From Streptomyces cacaoi (GTDB taxonomy: Bacteria; Actinomycetota; Actinomycetes; Streptomycetales; Streptomycetaceae): a stretch of 64,000 nt of DNA. The stretch covers positions 124,001 to 188,000 of the forward strand of contig NZ_BJMM01000010.1 of NCBI RefSeq assembly GCF_006539165.1. Reading direction: 5' to 3'. The notes beneath the pieces were generated by a model. That model worked only from the letters and a program-made list of their open reading frames with translations. It did no database searches and had not been told where the DNA came from. Both the position numbers and the translations under genes were made by a program. Shown here piece by piece: positions 17,509 to 25,238 of the stretch (position 1 is its first letter; every line of letters starts with the position of its first letter).

Positions 17509-19620
17509 GTGTCCAGGATGACCGACGTACCGAAACGACTCCTCCTCGGGAGGGCCCTTCGCAGCGACAGACTGAGCCACACCCTGCTGCCCAAGCGGGT
17601 CGCGCTCCCCGTCTTCGCCTCGGACCCGCTCTCCTCCGTCGCCTACGCGCCGGGCGAGGTGCTGCTCGTCCTGTCGGTCGCCGGGACCTCCGCCTACCAC
17701 TTCAGCCCGTGGATCGCCGGCGCCGTCGTCGTGCTGATGTTCACCGTCGTCGCCTCCTACCGGCAGAACGTGCACGCCTACCCCAGCGGCGGCGGCGACT
17801 ACGAGGTGGCCACCACCAACCTCGGCCGCCGCGCGGGGCTGACGGTGGCCAGTGCGCTCCTCGTCGACTACGTCCTGACCGTGGCGGTGTCCATCTCGTC
17901 CGGGGTGGAGAACCTCGGCTCGGCCATCCCCTTCGTCGTCGAGCACAAGACGCTGTGCGCTGTCGCCGTCATCGTCCTGCTGACGCTGATGAACCTGCGG
18001 GGCGTACGCGAGTCGGGAAAGCTGTTCGCCATCCCGACCTACTGCTTCGTCGTCGGCGTCCTCGGCCTGATCGTCTGGGGGGTGGTGCGCGGCGCCCTGC
18101 TCGGCCAGGAGATGAAGGCGCCCACCGCCGACTTCCACATCCACTCCACCCAGACCGGGCTCGGCGGCATGGCGCTCGCCTTCCTGCTGCTGCGCGCGTT
18201 CTCCTCCGGCTGCGCGGCCCTCACCGGCGTCGAGGCGATCAGCAACGGCGTGCCCGCCTTCCGCAAGCCCAAGTCGCGCAACGCGGCGACCACCCTGGCC
18301 CTGATGGGCGGCATCGCCGTGACGATGTTCTGCGGCGTGATCGCGCTCGCCCTGGTCACCGACGTCAAAATGGCCGAGAACCCGGCCACGGACCTGCTGA
18401 TCAACGGGCACGCCGCGGGCTCCGACTACCACCAGAACCCGGTCATCTCCCAGGTGGCCGCAGCGGTCTTCGGCGACGGCACGCTGCCGTTCCTCTTCCT
18501 CGCCGCGGCCACCGCGCTCGTCCTCTTCCTCGCCGCCAACACCGCCTACAACGGCTTCCCGCTGCTCGGCTCGATCCTCGCGCAGGACCGCTACCTGCCC
18601 CGGCAGCTGCACACCCGCGGCGACCGGCTGGCGTTCTCCAACGGCATCGTGCTGCTGGCCGGCGCCGCCGCGATACTCGTCGTGATCTACGACGCCGACT
18701 CGACGCGGCTGATCCAGCTGTACATCGTCGGCGTCTTCGTCTCCTTCACGCTGTCCCAGACGGGCATGGTCCGGCACTGGAACCGGCTGCTGACCACCGA
18801 GACGGACCCGGCCCGCCGGCGGCACATGCACCGCTCGCGGGCCATCAACGCGTTCGGGGCCTTCCTCACCGGCGTCGTGCTGGTCGTCGTCCTCATCACC
18901 AAGTTCAGCCACGGAGCCTGGGTCTCCCTGCTGGGCATGGCGCTCTTCTACGCCCTGATGACCTCGATCCGCCGGCACTACGACGGCGTCTCCGACGAGC
19001 TGTCCGCCGAGGACCCGGACGAGGCGGCCCGGGCCAGGCCCTCCGCCGTGCACTCCATCGTCCTCGTCTCCAAGATCCACAAGCCGACGCTGCGGGCGCT
19101 GCGTTACGCCCGGCTGATGCGCTCGGACACCATGGAGGCCGTCACCGTCAACGTCGACCACGCCGAGACGGAACAGCTGCGCAGGGACTGGGACGAACGC
19201 GGCATCGACATCCCGCTGACCATCCTCGACTCGCCCTACCGGGAGATCTCCCGCCCCGTCATCGACTACGTGAAGCGGCTGCGCAAGGAACAGCCGCGCG
19301 AGGTGGTGAGCGTCTTCATCCCCGAGTACGTCGTCGGGCGCTGGTACGAGCACCTGCTGCACAACCAGAGCGCGCTGCGCCTCAAGGGCCGGCTGCTGTT
19401 CACCCCCGGCGTGATGGTGACCTCCGTCCCCTACCAGCTGGAGTCCTCCGAGCTGGCCCGCCGCAGGGCCCGGCGGCGCGAGCAGTGGAACGCGCCCGGC
19501 GCCGTGCGCCGCGGCCCCGCCACCCCGCACCGCAAGGCCACCAAGGCGTCCAAGGAGAGCCGCGGCTCCGAGAAGGGGAACGGCGGACGGCCGGGGATGC
19601 CCGGACCGCGCGGCAAGTAG
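17509..19620 (+). CDS. APC-superfamily permease with cytoplasmic C-terminal domain
   Basis: The 703-residue protein has about twelve membrane helices, beginning with the conserved SDPLSSVAYAPGEVLLVL and including YPSGGGDYEVATTNLGRRAG. A C-terminal region of about 200 residues follows (KPTLRALRYARLMRSDTMEAV onward) and resembles a universal-stress-like regulatory domain. It is annotated elsewhere as an amino-acid permease, but its constant place beside trkA genes suggests an ion-linked role. The GTG at 17509 gives the usual VSxxTDVPKRLLLGRAL start; an ATG lies at 17518. The tail is basic and Lys/Arg-rich. Confidence 0.85.
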   Translation: MSRMTDVPKRLLLGRALRSDRLSHTLLPKRVALPVFASDPLSSVAYAPGEVLLVLSVAGTSAYHFSPWIAGAVVVLMFTVVASYRQNVHAYPSGGGDYEVATTNLGRRAGLTVASALLVDYVLTVAVSISSGVENLGSAIPFVVEHKTLCAVAVIVLLTLMNLRGVRESGKLFAIPTYCFVVGVLGLIVWGVVRGALLGQEMKAPTADFHIHSTQTGLGGMALAFLLLRAFSSGCAALTGVEAISNGVPAFRKPKSRNAATTLALMGGIAVTMFCGVIALALVTDVKMAENPATDLLINGHAAGSDYHQNPVISQVAAAVFGDGTLPFLFLAAATALVLFLAANTAYNGFPLLGSILAQDRYLPRQLHTRGDRLAFSNGIVLLAGAAAILVVIYDADSTRLIQLYIVGVFVSFTLSQTGMVRHWNRLLTTETDPARRRHMHRSRAINAFGAFLTGVVLVVVLITKFSHGAWVSLLGMALFYALMTSIRRHYDGVSDELSAEDPDEAARARPSAVHSIVLVSKIHKPTLRALRYARLMRSDTMEAVTVNVDHAETEQLRRDWDERGIDIPLTILDSPYREISRPVIDYVKRLRKEQPREVVSVFIPEYVVGRWYEHLLHNQSALRLKGRLLFTPGVMVTSVPYQLESSELARRRARRREQWNAPGAVRRGPATPHRKATKASKESRGSEKGNGGRPGMPGPRGK

Positions 19621-19771
19621 ACTGCACCGCTGCGGCCCGTCCCCGGCGGTGGCCTCCGAGCCGGCTCCGGCGACGGAGGCGCCCGGCCAGGACACCCCAC
19701 CGCACCCGCCGGCGCCCCGGCGCCCGCCCCCGCTCGCACGCCCGCACCCGTACGTCTGGAGCTACCCCGCC

Positions 19772-21136
19772 ATGTCCGAAGCCGCTTCCGGCGCACCCTC
19801 CGAGGGCCCGGCCACCTCCACCACGGACTCCCTCGTGGGGGAGGAGTACGAGGTCGAGGTCGGGCCCGTCGCACACGGCGGGCACTGCGTCGCCCGCACG
19901 GAGGCCGGGCGGGTGCTGTTCGTGCGGCACACACTGCCCGGCGAACGCGTCGTCGCGCGGGTCACCGAGGGGCGCTCCGACTCCCGCTTCCTGCGGGCCG
20001 ACGCCGTACGGATCCTGGACGCCGCCAAGGACCGCGTCGCGGCCCCCTGCCCGTTCTCCGGCCCCGGCCGCTGCGGCGGCTGCGACTGGCAGCACGTCAA
20101 GCCCGGGGCCCAGCGCCGGCTGAAGGCCGAGGTCCTCACCGAACAGCTGCACAGGCTCGCCGGTCTGACCCCCGAGGACATCCACTGGGACGGCACCGTC
20201 GAACCCGCGCCGGGCGACAAGGTCGCCCCGGGCGAGGTGCCCGCCTGGCGCACCCGCATGGGATACGCCGTCGACGAGGAGGGCCGCGTCGGACTGCGCC
20301 GGCACCGCTCCCACGAGATCGAGCCCATCGACCACTGCCCCATCGCGGCCCCCGGCATCGCCGAACTCGGCATCGAGACCCGGCAGTGGCCCGGCATCGC
20401 CACCGTCGACGCCGTCGCCGCCACCGGCTCGGCCGACCGCCAGGTCGTCCTCACCCCGCGGCCCGGCGCCCGCCTGCCGATCGTCGAACTCGACCGGCCC
20501 GTCTCGGTGCTCAGGGTCGGCGAGAAGGACGGCGCCGTACACCGTGTGCACGGCCGCGACTTCGTCCGCGAACGTGCCGACGACCGCACCTGGCGGGTCG
20601 GCGAGGGCGGCTTCTGGCAGGTGCACCCGCAGGCGGCGGAACTCCTCGTCGACGCCGTCATGCGCGGTCTGACCCCCCGCAAGGGCGAGACCGCGATCGA
20701 TCTGTACTGCGGCGTCGGCCTGTTCGCCGGTGCGCTGGCCCAACGCGTGGGCGAGAAGGGCGCGGTGCTCGGCATCGAATCCGGCAAGCGGGCCGCCGCC
20801 GACGCGCGGCGCAACCTCGCGGACCTGCCCCGGGTCCGCATCGAACAGGGCAAGGTCGAACAGGTTCTGCCCCGCACCGGCATCACCGAGGCCGATCTCG
20901 TCGTCCTCGACCCCCCGCGGGCCGGCGCCGGCAAGCGCCTCGTCGAACGCGTCGCTGCCCTCGGGCCCCGCCGCATCGCCTACGTGGCCTGCGACCCCGC
21001 CGCCCTCGCCCGCGACCTCTCCTACTTCGCCACCCACAACTACCGCCCCCGCTTCGTCCGCGCCTTCGACCTGTTCCCGATGACCCATCACATGGAGTGC
21101 GTGGCGATTCTGGAGCCGGTGGGGGAGGGGGACTGA
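19772..21136 (+). CDS. Class I SAM-dependent RNA methyltransferase (TrmA/RumA family)
   Basis: The 454-residue enzyme probably makes 5-methyluridine in RNA. An N-terminal TRAM domain (about 20-80) is followed by CPFSGPGRCGGC (Cys93, Cys101, Cys104) and CPIAAPG (Cys189), which fit a [4Fe-4S] site. The SAM motif DLYCGVGLFAG lies near residue 310 and LDPPRAGAGK near 375. The catalytic Cys is about residue 407 in VACDPAALARDLSYF. The ATG at 19772 has GGAG about ten bases upstream. It ends the conserved housekeeping block. Whether it acts on tRNA or 23S rRNA cannot be decided from sequence alone. Confidence 0.93.
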   Translation: MSEAASGAPSEGPATSTTDSLVGEEYEVEVGPVAHGGHCVARTEAGRVLFVRHTLPGERVVARVTEGRSDSRFLRADAVRILDAAKDRVAAPCPFSGPGRCGGCDWQHVKPGAQRRLKAEVLTEQLHRLAGLTPEDIHWDGTVEPAPGDKVAPGEVPAWRTRMGYAVDEEGRVGLRRHRSHEIEPIDHCPIAAPGIAELGIETRQWPGIATVDAVAATGSADRQVVLTPRPGARLPIVELDRPVSVLRVGEKDGAVHRVHGRDFVRERADDRTWRVGEGGFWQVHPQAAELLVDAVMRGLTPRKGETAIDLYCGVGLFAGALAQRVGEKGAVLGIESGKRAAADARRNLADLPRVRIEQGKVEQVLPRTGITEADLVVLDPPRAGAGKRLVERVAALGPRRIAYVACDPAALARDLSYFATHNYRPRFVRAFDLFPMTHHMECVAILEPVGEGD

Positions 21137-21273
21137 CCTGGGGTTCGTCGATGTGGGAAGCGCTTGCGGAAGTTGCCGAGGACGGCCTCCACTGCCTTCA
21201 CCACCTTCGACATGGTCAGCGCCCCTGTGTCGTCGACCCCGGCTGAAGGGGCGGCCGAGCGGCATCCGGCGGG

Positions 21274-21292
21274 CACGGCGGGCCCCGCCGTG
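21274..21292 (+). terminator. Hairpin in the 308-base gap after the methyltransferase
   Basis: CACGGCGG and CCGCCGTG form a perfect 8-bp stem with a 3-base loop, a likely terminator for the methyltransferase. The rest of the gap (21137-21444) holds no gene that I can support. One minus-strand frame could encode MSKVVKAVEAVLGNFRKRFPH but lacks further support. Confidence 0.55.
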
Positions 21293-21444
21293 TGGCGTGT
21301 ATCGGGGGACGCCGTGCCTGCCTCTGCGACGCGGCACCCGCGTGGCCGGTCCGCGGTCGGTGGGGTGTGAGGCGGCGGTCGGTCCGAGGGCGCGGGCGGG
21401 CACAGTGATCAGCGGTCATGCCCGTCAGCCGTCGGGCCGAGCGG

Positions 21445-22248
21445 TCACGCCGGTACGGTGGCGAGGAACTCGCGGACGTGGCACAGCCATGTCGCGCGAT
21501 CGGCCTCGCTCAAGATGTGGGCGGCGCCGGGCAGTTCGATCAGCGTGGCGTCCGGGATGCCCGCCGCCAGGCGGTGGGAGCTCTGCGGCAGCACCAGCCG
21601 GTCCCCGGTGGGCGCGATCACCAGCGTGGGTGCCGACAGCTTGCCCAGGTCTGCCCGGACATCCACACGGGAGACCAGGTCGAAGTGGTCCGGCATGCCC
21701 GGTGGTATCCCTGCAAGGGTGCGGGCCACTCCGGCTTCGAGGTCGGCGGGCTCCACGTCTGCCAGGTCCGTCGGCGACATGCACGAAAGGTGGGCGAGCC
21801 GCGCCACGTCATCCCATCGGCCCGCTGCCGCCGCGGACTTGATGAGCCGCGCCGCCAGAGCGAGGACGGGGTCCGCCACCGGGAAGCCGGCGGTGAGGAC
21901 GAGCGCACGGACCCGCTCGGGATGCCGGGAGGCGATCCGGACGGCGACGGCGCAGCCGAGCGATTCACCGAGCACGGCGAACGATTCCCGTCCCGCCCCG
22001 ATGGCTGCGGCGACCAGCTGATCGGCGAGGTCGTCCAGGTTCAGAGGCTCGGTCGCGACGGGGGAGCCGCCGGCTCCCGGGTAGTGGGGCCCGACGAGAG
22101 TGTGGTGCTCGGCGAGGTCGCCGAGGACGTGGCCGAAGTTGCTTGCGATGCTGCCCCCGGCACCGTGAGCGAGGAGCAGGCCGGGACCGCTGCCTCGCAC
22201 CGTGACGTCCAGGGGAGGGCTGGGAAGTGAGTGATCGGGAGGCGTCAT
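21445..22248 (-). CDS. Alpha/beta hydrolase under MerR control
   Basis: The 267-residue cytoplasmic enzyme has the oxyanion motif LAHGAGGS, a nucleophile elbow GESLG with Ser96, an acid in APTGDRLV and a C-terminal His in AAHILSEAD, so a full triad. It could be an esterase, lipase-like enzyme or detoxifying hydrolase; sequence does not reveal the substrate. It is divergent from a MerR regulator. Its promoter has the 20-bp spacer typical of MerR activation, and the ATG lies about six bases after the -10, so the transcript may be leaderless. An inducible detoxification role is an inference. Confidence 0.88.
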   Translation of the reverse strand: MTPPDHSLPSPPLDVTVRGSGPGLLLAHGAGGSIASNFGHVLGDLAEHHTLVGPHYPGAGGSPVATEPLNLDDLADQLVAAAIGAGRESFAVLGESLGCAVAVRIASRHPERVRALVLTAGFPVADPVLALAARLIKSAAAAGRWDDVARLAHLSCMSPTDLADVEPADLEAGVARTLAGIPPGMPDHFDLVSRVDVRADLGKLSAPTLVIAPTGDRLVLPQSSHRLAAGIPDATLIELPGAAHILSEADRATWLCHVREFLATVPA

Positions 22249-22254
22249 GCCGGG

Positions 22255-22286
22255 ACGCTAAACTCCGACACCGGTGTCGGAGTCAA
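22255..22286 (-). promoter_or_regulatory. MerR-type promoter of the hydrolase gene
   Basis: On the minus strand a -35 TTGACT (22286-22281) and a -10 TAGCGT (22260-22255) are separated by 20 bp. MerR-class activators act on such over-long spacers by untwisting the DNA. The spacer is filled by the palindrome at 22262-22283. Confidence 0.8.
22262..22283. promoter_or_regulatory. Perfect 22-bp palindromic operator for the MerR regulator
   Basis: ACTCCGACACC is followed directly by its exact reverse complement. The dyad lies between the divergent hydrolase and MerR starts, within the hydrolase promoter spacer, and is 37 bases upstream of the MerR start. Confidence 0.85.
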
Positions 22287-22319
22287 GTGGCACGTCGCGC
22301 TCGGGGAGGGGCGAGCGGT

Positions 22320-22682
22320 ATGCGCATGGGGGAGATGGTCCGGCGTACGGGGGTTCACGAACGGCTGCTGCGCTACTACGAGCAGCAGGGGTTGCTCGCG
22401 CCCGAGCGGTTGCCCAGCGGGTACCGCGTCTACAGCGAGTCGGACATCGAGACGGTGCGCCGCATCCGCTGTCTGCTGGCCGCGGGGCTTTCGACCTCTC
22501 TGATCGCCGGGGTACTGCCCTGCGTCCGCGCTGACGACGGCCGTCTGGTACCCACCTGCCCGGATCTGGTCAGCCGGCTTCGGCAGGAGAGCGAGCGGAT
22601 CACCCGCACCATCGAGCAGTTGCAGACATCCCGCGCGATGCTCGACACGGTCATCGCCGCCGCGCCCCACGAGAACGGGTGA
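22320..22682 (+). CDS. MerR family transcriptional regulator
   Basis: The 120-residue protein begins with a winged helix-turn-helix, MRMGEMVRRTGVHERLLRYYEQQGLLAPERLPSGYRVYSESDI (quoted here as family-typical elements RLLRYYEQQGLL and GYRVYSE). It has a C-terminal dimerisation helix (about 75-110). A single CPDLVSRL motif is present, but there is no Cys cluster for a metal or Fe-S site, so the ligand is likely organic. The ATG at 22320 gives the canonical start; the frame is open further upstream but runs into the operator. It sits divergent from the alpha/beta hydrolase and probably controls it and itself. Confidence 0.92.
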   Translation: MRMGEMVRRTGVHERLLRYYEQQGLLAPERLPSGYRVYSESDIETVRRIRCLLAAGLSTSLIAGVLPCVRADDGRLVPTCPDLVSRLRQESERITRTIEQLQTSRAMLDTVIAAAPHENG

Positions 22683-22957
22683 CGGCGAGGCCGCTGTGGC
22701 TGATCGCTGCCGCGCCGAGCCGACCGCGAAGTCGCAGTCGCGCGAGGCCCGGCCGTGAACTCCCCCCTGGAGTCCGTGAATACGGGTGGGATTCGCGTGA
22801 ACTATTCATGGCCATGCCGCATCTCATCTGGTGCAGTGGATCACAGTGTCGGCCGGTGGTGTCTCGCAGGAGGGGCAACCCCGTTGCGGGACAAGGCCCT
22901 TGAGGCTGTCGGCCGCGCTGGTCATGTGTCCGTTCCGGCAGCAGGAGGAAGCAGCGT

Positions 22958-24466
22958 ATGAGCCATGGAAGACGCCCGGCCGAGCGGGGTGGGGCGCGTC
23001 GGCGCTCCTCCTCGGCCGTCCGGTTCACGACCGCCGGGGCCGCCTTGGTGGTGGCGGCCGTCGGCGGGCTGGCCACCGGGGTGTTCGGCCTCCCGCAGAA
23101 GGCGGACGCCGCAGCGGAGCAGGGGAAGCCGCCCGCGAAGAAGGCCGACGTGGCGGAGGACATCAACGGGGACGGCTACGCGGACCTGGTCAGCGGCGCC
23201 CCCGGAGGGACCGTCAGCGGCAAGGCGAAGGCCGGATATGTGGCGGTCACCTACGGTTCGGCCGAGGGACTCGACACCGCGAACAAGCAACTGGTGAGCC
23301 GTTCGACGAGCGGCGTGCCGGGCGGCGCCACGGCCAAGCAGGGGTTCGGGGACTCCTTCAGCAGGGGCGACCTGGACGGGGACGGCTATGCCGACCTGGT
23401 CGTCGGCTCGGCGGACGCCTCGGCGGGCAGCGTCATCCTGTGGGGCTCGGCCAAGGGGCTCACCGGCGGCACGGCCGTACCCGAGTACGGCACGACGCCG
23501 CAGATCGGCGACTTCGACGGTGACGGGCAGGCCGACCTCGCCCTGCTGGGCGACCCCGGGTCCAGCGGCGACGATCCGGTCGGGCAGCCCGCGGCCCTGT
23601 GGAAGGGACCGCTGACCCGGTCCGGGACCCCCGCCAAGAAGCTCGACTTCCTGGACAAGTCCGAGTGGGACGACGAGAACAACAGCGCCACCTCGATCAG
23701 CGGTCCGTCGACGGCCCGTGGCGTGGCCGACGTCAACGGTGACGGCCGTCAGGACCTCGTCTTCTGGCGCTACGAGGGCGACGGCGTGTACAGCAGCGAC
23801 GCCCTCCTCGGCAGCCCCTCCGGCTTCACGGTGTCCGCCGGTCCGGACGGCGCCGGCGGGGACATGGACGCGGGCGACGTGGACGGCGACGGCTACGACG
23901 ACCTCGTGGTGGGCGGCGGCAGCGACCTGTTCGACGAGGTCACGGTCGTCTTCGGGACGAAGGACGGCCTGTCGCCCGACCGTCGGCAGACGTTCGACCA
24001 GAGCCTGGAGGGCTTCCCCGGCGAGGCGCCCTCGGACGGCGAGATGCTCGGCTCCTGCGTCTCGGTCGAGGACGTGACCGGCGACGGCCGCGCCGAGGTC
24101 GCGCTCGGCATCCGCTGGAAGAACAGCGGGGACAAGAACGACGCGGGCGCGGTCGCCCTGCTGCACGGCTCCGAGAAGGGGGTCACGGGCGAGGGCAGCC
24201 AGGTGGTGGACCAGGACACCGCGGGTGTGCCCGGAGTCGCGGAGGAACACGACGAGTTCGGCGCCGCCTGCGCCCTTCTCGACGTCGACGGTGACGGACA
24301 CCGCGACCTCAACGTGTCCTCGACGGAGGAGAACGACTCCGCCGGCGCCGTGTGGTCGCTCCGTGGCACCACCAAGGGCGTCACGACGGACAAGGCCACC
24401 TCCTTCGGTCCCGGCGATCTCGACGCGCCCGTGACCGGCGCACAGTTCGGCAGCTCACTGCGCTGA
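22958..24466 (+). CDS. Secreted FG-GAP (integrin-like) repeat protein
   Basis: The 502-residue protein has an N-terminal Arg-rich stretch, a hydrophobic core (TTAGAALVVAAVGGLATGVF) and a likely signal cleavage near residue 51. Seven FG-GAP type calcium-binding loops follow: DINGDGYADL, DLDGDGYADL, DFDGDGQADL, DVNGDGRQDL, DVDGDGYDDL, DVTGDGRAEV and DVDGDGHRDL. These would fold into a seven-bladed beta-propeller. The ATG has an AGGAGGAA ribosome site. No catalytic domain is fused, so it may act as an extracellular binding protein. Two strong hairpins follow the gene. The ligand is unknown. Confidence 0.9.
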   Translation: MSHGRRPAERGGARRRSSSAVRFTTAGAALVVAAVGGLATGVFGLPQKADAAAEQGKPPAKKADVAEDINGDGYADLVSGAPGGTVSGKAKAGYVAVTYGSAEGLDTANKQLVSRSTSGVPGGATAKQGFGDSFSRGDLDGDGYADLVVGSADASAGSVILWGSAKGLTGGTAVPEYGTTPQIGDFDGDGQADLALLGDPGSSGDDPVGQPAALWKGPLTRSGTPAKKLDFLDKSEWDDENNSATSISGPSTARGVADVNGDGRQDLVFWRYEGDGVYSSDALLGSPSGFTVSAGPDGAGGDMDAGDVDGDGYDDLVVGGGSDLFDEVTVVFGTKDGLSPDRRQTFDQSLEGFPGEAPSDGEMLGSCVSVEDVTGDGRAEVALGIRWKNSGDKNDAGAVALLHGSEKGVTGEGSQVVDQDTAGVPGVAEEHDEFGAACALLDVDGDGHRDLNVSSTEENDSAGAVWSLRGTTKGVTTDKATSFGPGDLDAPVTGAQFGSSLR

Positions 24467-24473
24467 ACCGGCC

Positions 24474-24497
24474 GCTCCGGGGCGCGTTGCCCGGAGC
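24474..24497 (+). terminator. First terminator hairpin after the FG-GAP gene
   Basis: GCTCCGGG at 24474-24481 pairs with CCCGGAGC at 24490-24497 around an 8-base loop, eight bases past the stop. Confidence 0.7.
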
Positions 24498-24505
24498 GTG
24501 CCCGT

Positions 24506-24560
24506 CCCCTCCCGTGCGGCTGCCCGAACACGAGCGTGTCGGGCGGCCGTCCGGGAGGGG
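24506..24560. terminator. Second, larger hairpin after the FG-GAP gene
   Basis: CCCCTCCCG at 24506-24514 pairs with CGGGAGGGG at 24552-24560. Inside, GCCCG and ACAC pair with GTGT and CGGGC, leaving one bulged A. It may serve both this gene and the convergent small gene that ends at 24714. Confidence 0.65.
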
Positions 24561-24713
24561 CCTCCTCCGGGGCGCTGTCGGGCGCCGCTGTCCGGGGCGT
24601 TGCTCACCGGGCGGCCCGTCGGGTGGTGCCGCACGGCCGCGCGACGGGTACAGGTGAGCAACGGCCGTTCCGGGAGCTGCCGCCGGAGCCGGGGGCCGGT
24701 GCCGGCCGGACCC

Positions 24714-25067
24714 TCACTTGACTCCGCGGAGCGGGCCGAAGTGCGAAGGGGCATCGAGCCATGCGTGGTCCTCGTGCCACTGGCACCGGGTGGCGTACAC
24801 CCGGGCGAGCCCGCCGTTCAGCCGGAATTCCTTGTAGGGGAAGCCTGGTTCCGCCACGGCCCCCTCCGGCAGTCCGCCTTCCGGAACGTCCTCCTCGATG
24901 GTCAGGCCCGCCAAGCGGGCGGGCACGGACATGTGGCACACGTTGGAGAAGAGGACATCGATCCGCGTGTCCTCGTCGTTGCGAGGAGCGCTGCGCAGCA
25001 ACAGCTGCGAGTAGCTGAATGTGTAGTGCCACAGTCGAAAATCCCGTTCCCAGCAGGCGATGCGCAT
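24714..25067 (-). CDS. Small protein of unknown function
   Basis: The 117-residue protein begins MRIACWERDFRLWHYTFSYSQLLLRS from an ATG with an ideal AAAGGAG site six bases upstream. The upstream frame to 25193 lacks a better start. The composition is that of a compact soluble domain, rich in aromatics, with RIDVLFSNVCHMSVPARLAGLTI in the middle and a Trp/His-rich end (CQWHEDHAWLDAPSH). No signal peptide or membrane helix is present. I do not recognise a family. Its 3' neighbour is the FG-GAP gene, in convergent orientation. Codon bias is normal for the region, which supports a real gene. Confidence 0.75.
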   Translation of the reverse strand: MRIACWERDFRLWHYTFSYSQLLLRSAPRNDEDTRIDVLFSNVCHMSVPARLAGLTIEEDVPEGGLPEGAVAEPGFPYKEFRLNGGLARVYATRCQWHEDHAWLDAPSHFGPLRGVK

Positions 25068-25238
25068 CGCGTGCTCCTTTCCGGTGGTGCCCGCTGCCGG
25101 AGCCGGCTTCGTTCCGTGCGACATCCTTCCTGAACTCGTCGAGCACCATCCGAATCCTTCTCCGGCCCCGGCCCGAGCCGTGTGGAGCGGCACCGCGATG
25201 CCCGTCGCCGCGTCAACCGGCGCGCAATGTACGGCAGT

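Noticed and set aside
21155..21213. A minus-strand frame starting MSKVVKAVEAVLGNFRKRFPH downstream of the methyltransferase
   Set aside because: It is short, runs on into the methyltransferase 3' end, lacks a clear ribosome site and has no recognised family. It could be a remnant, but I cannot support it.
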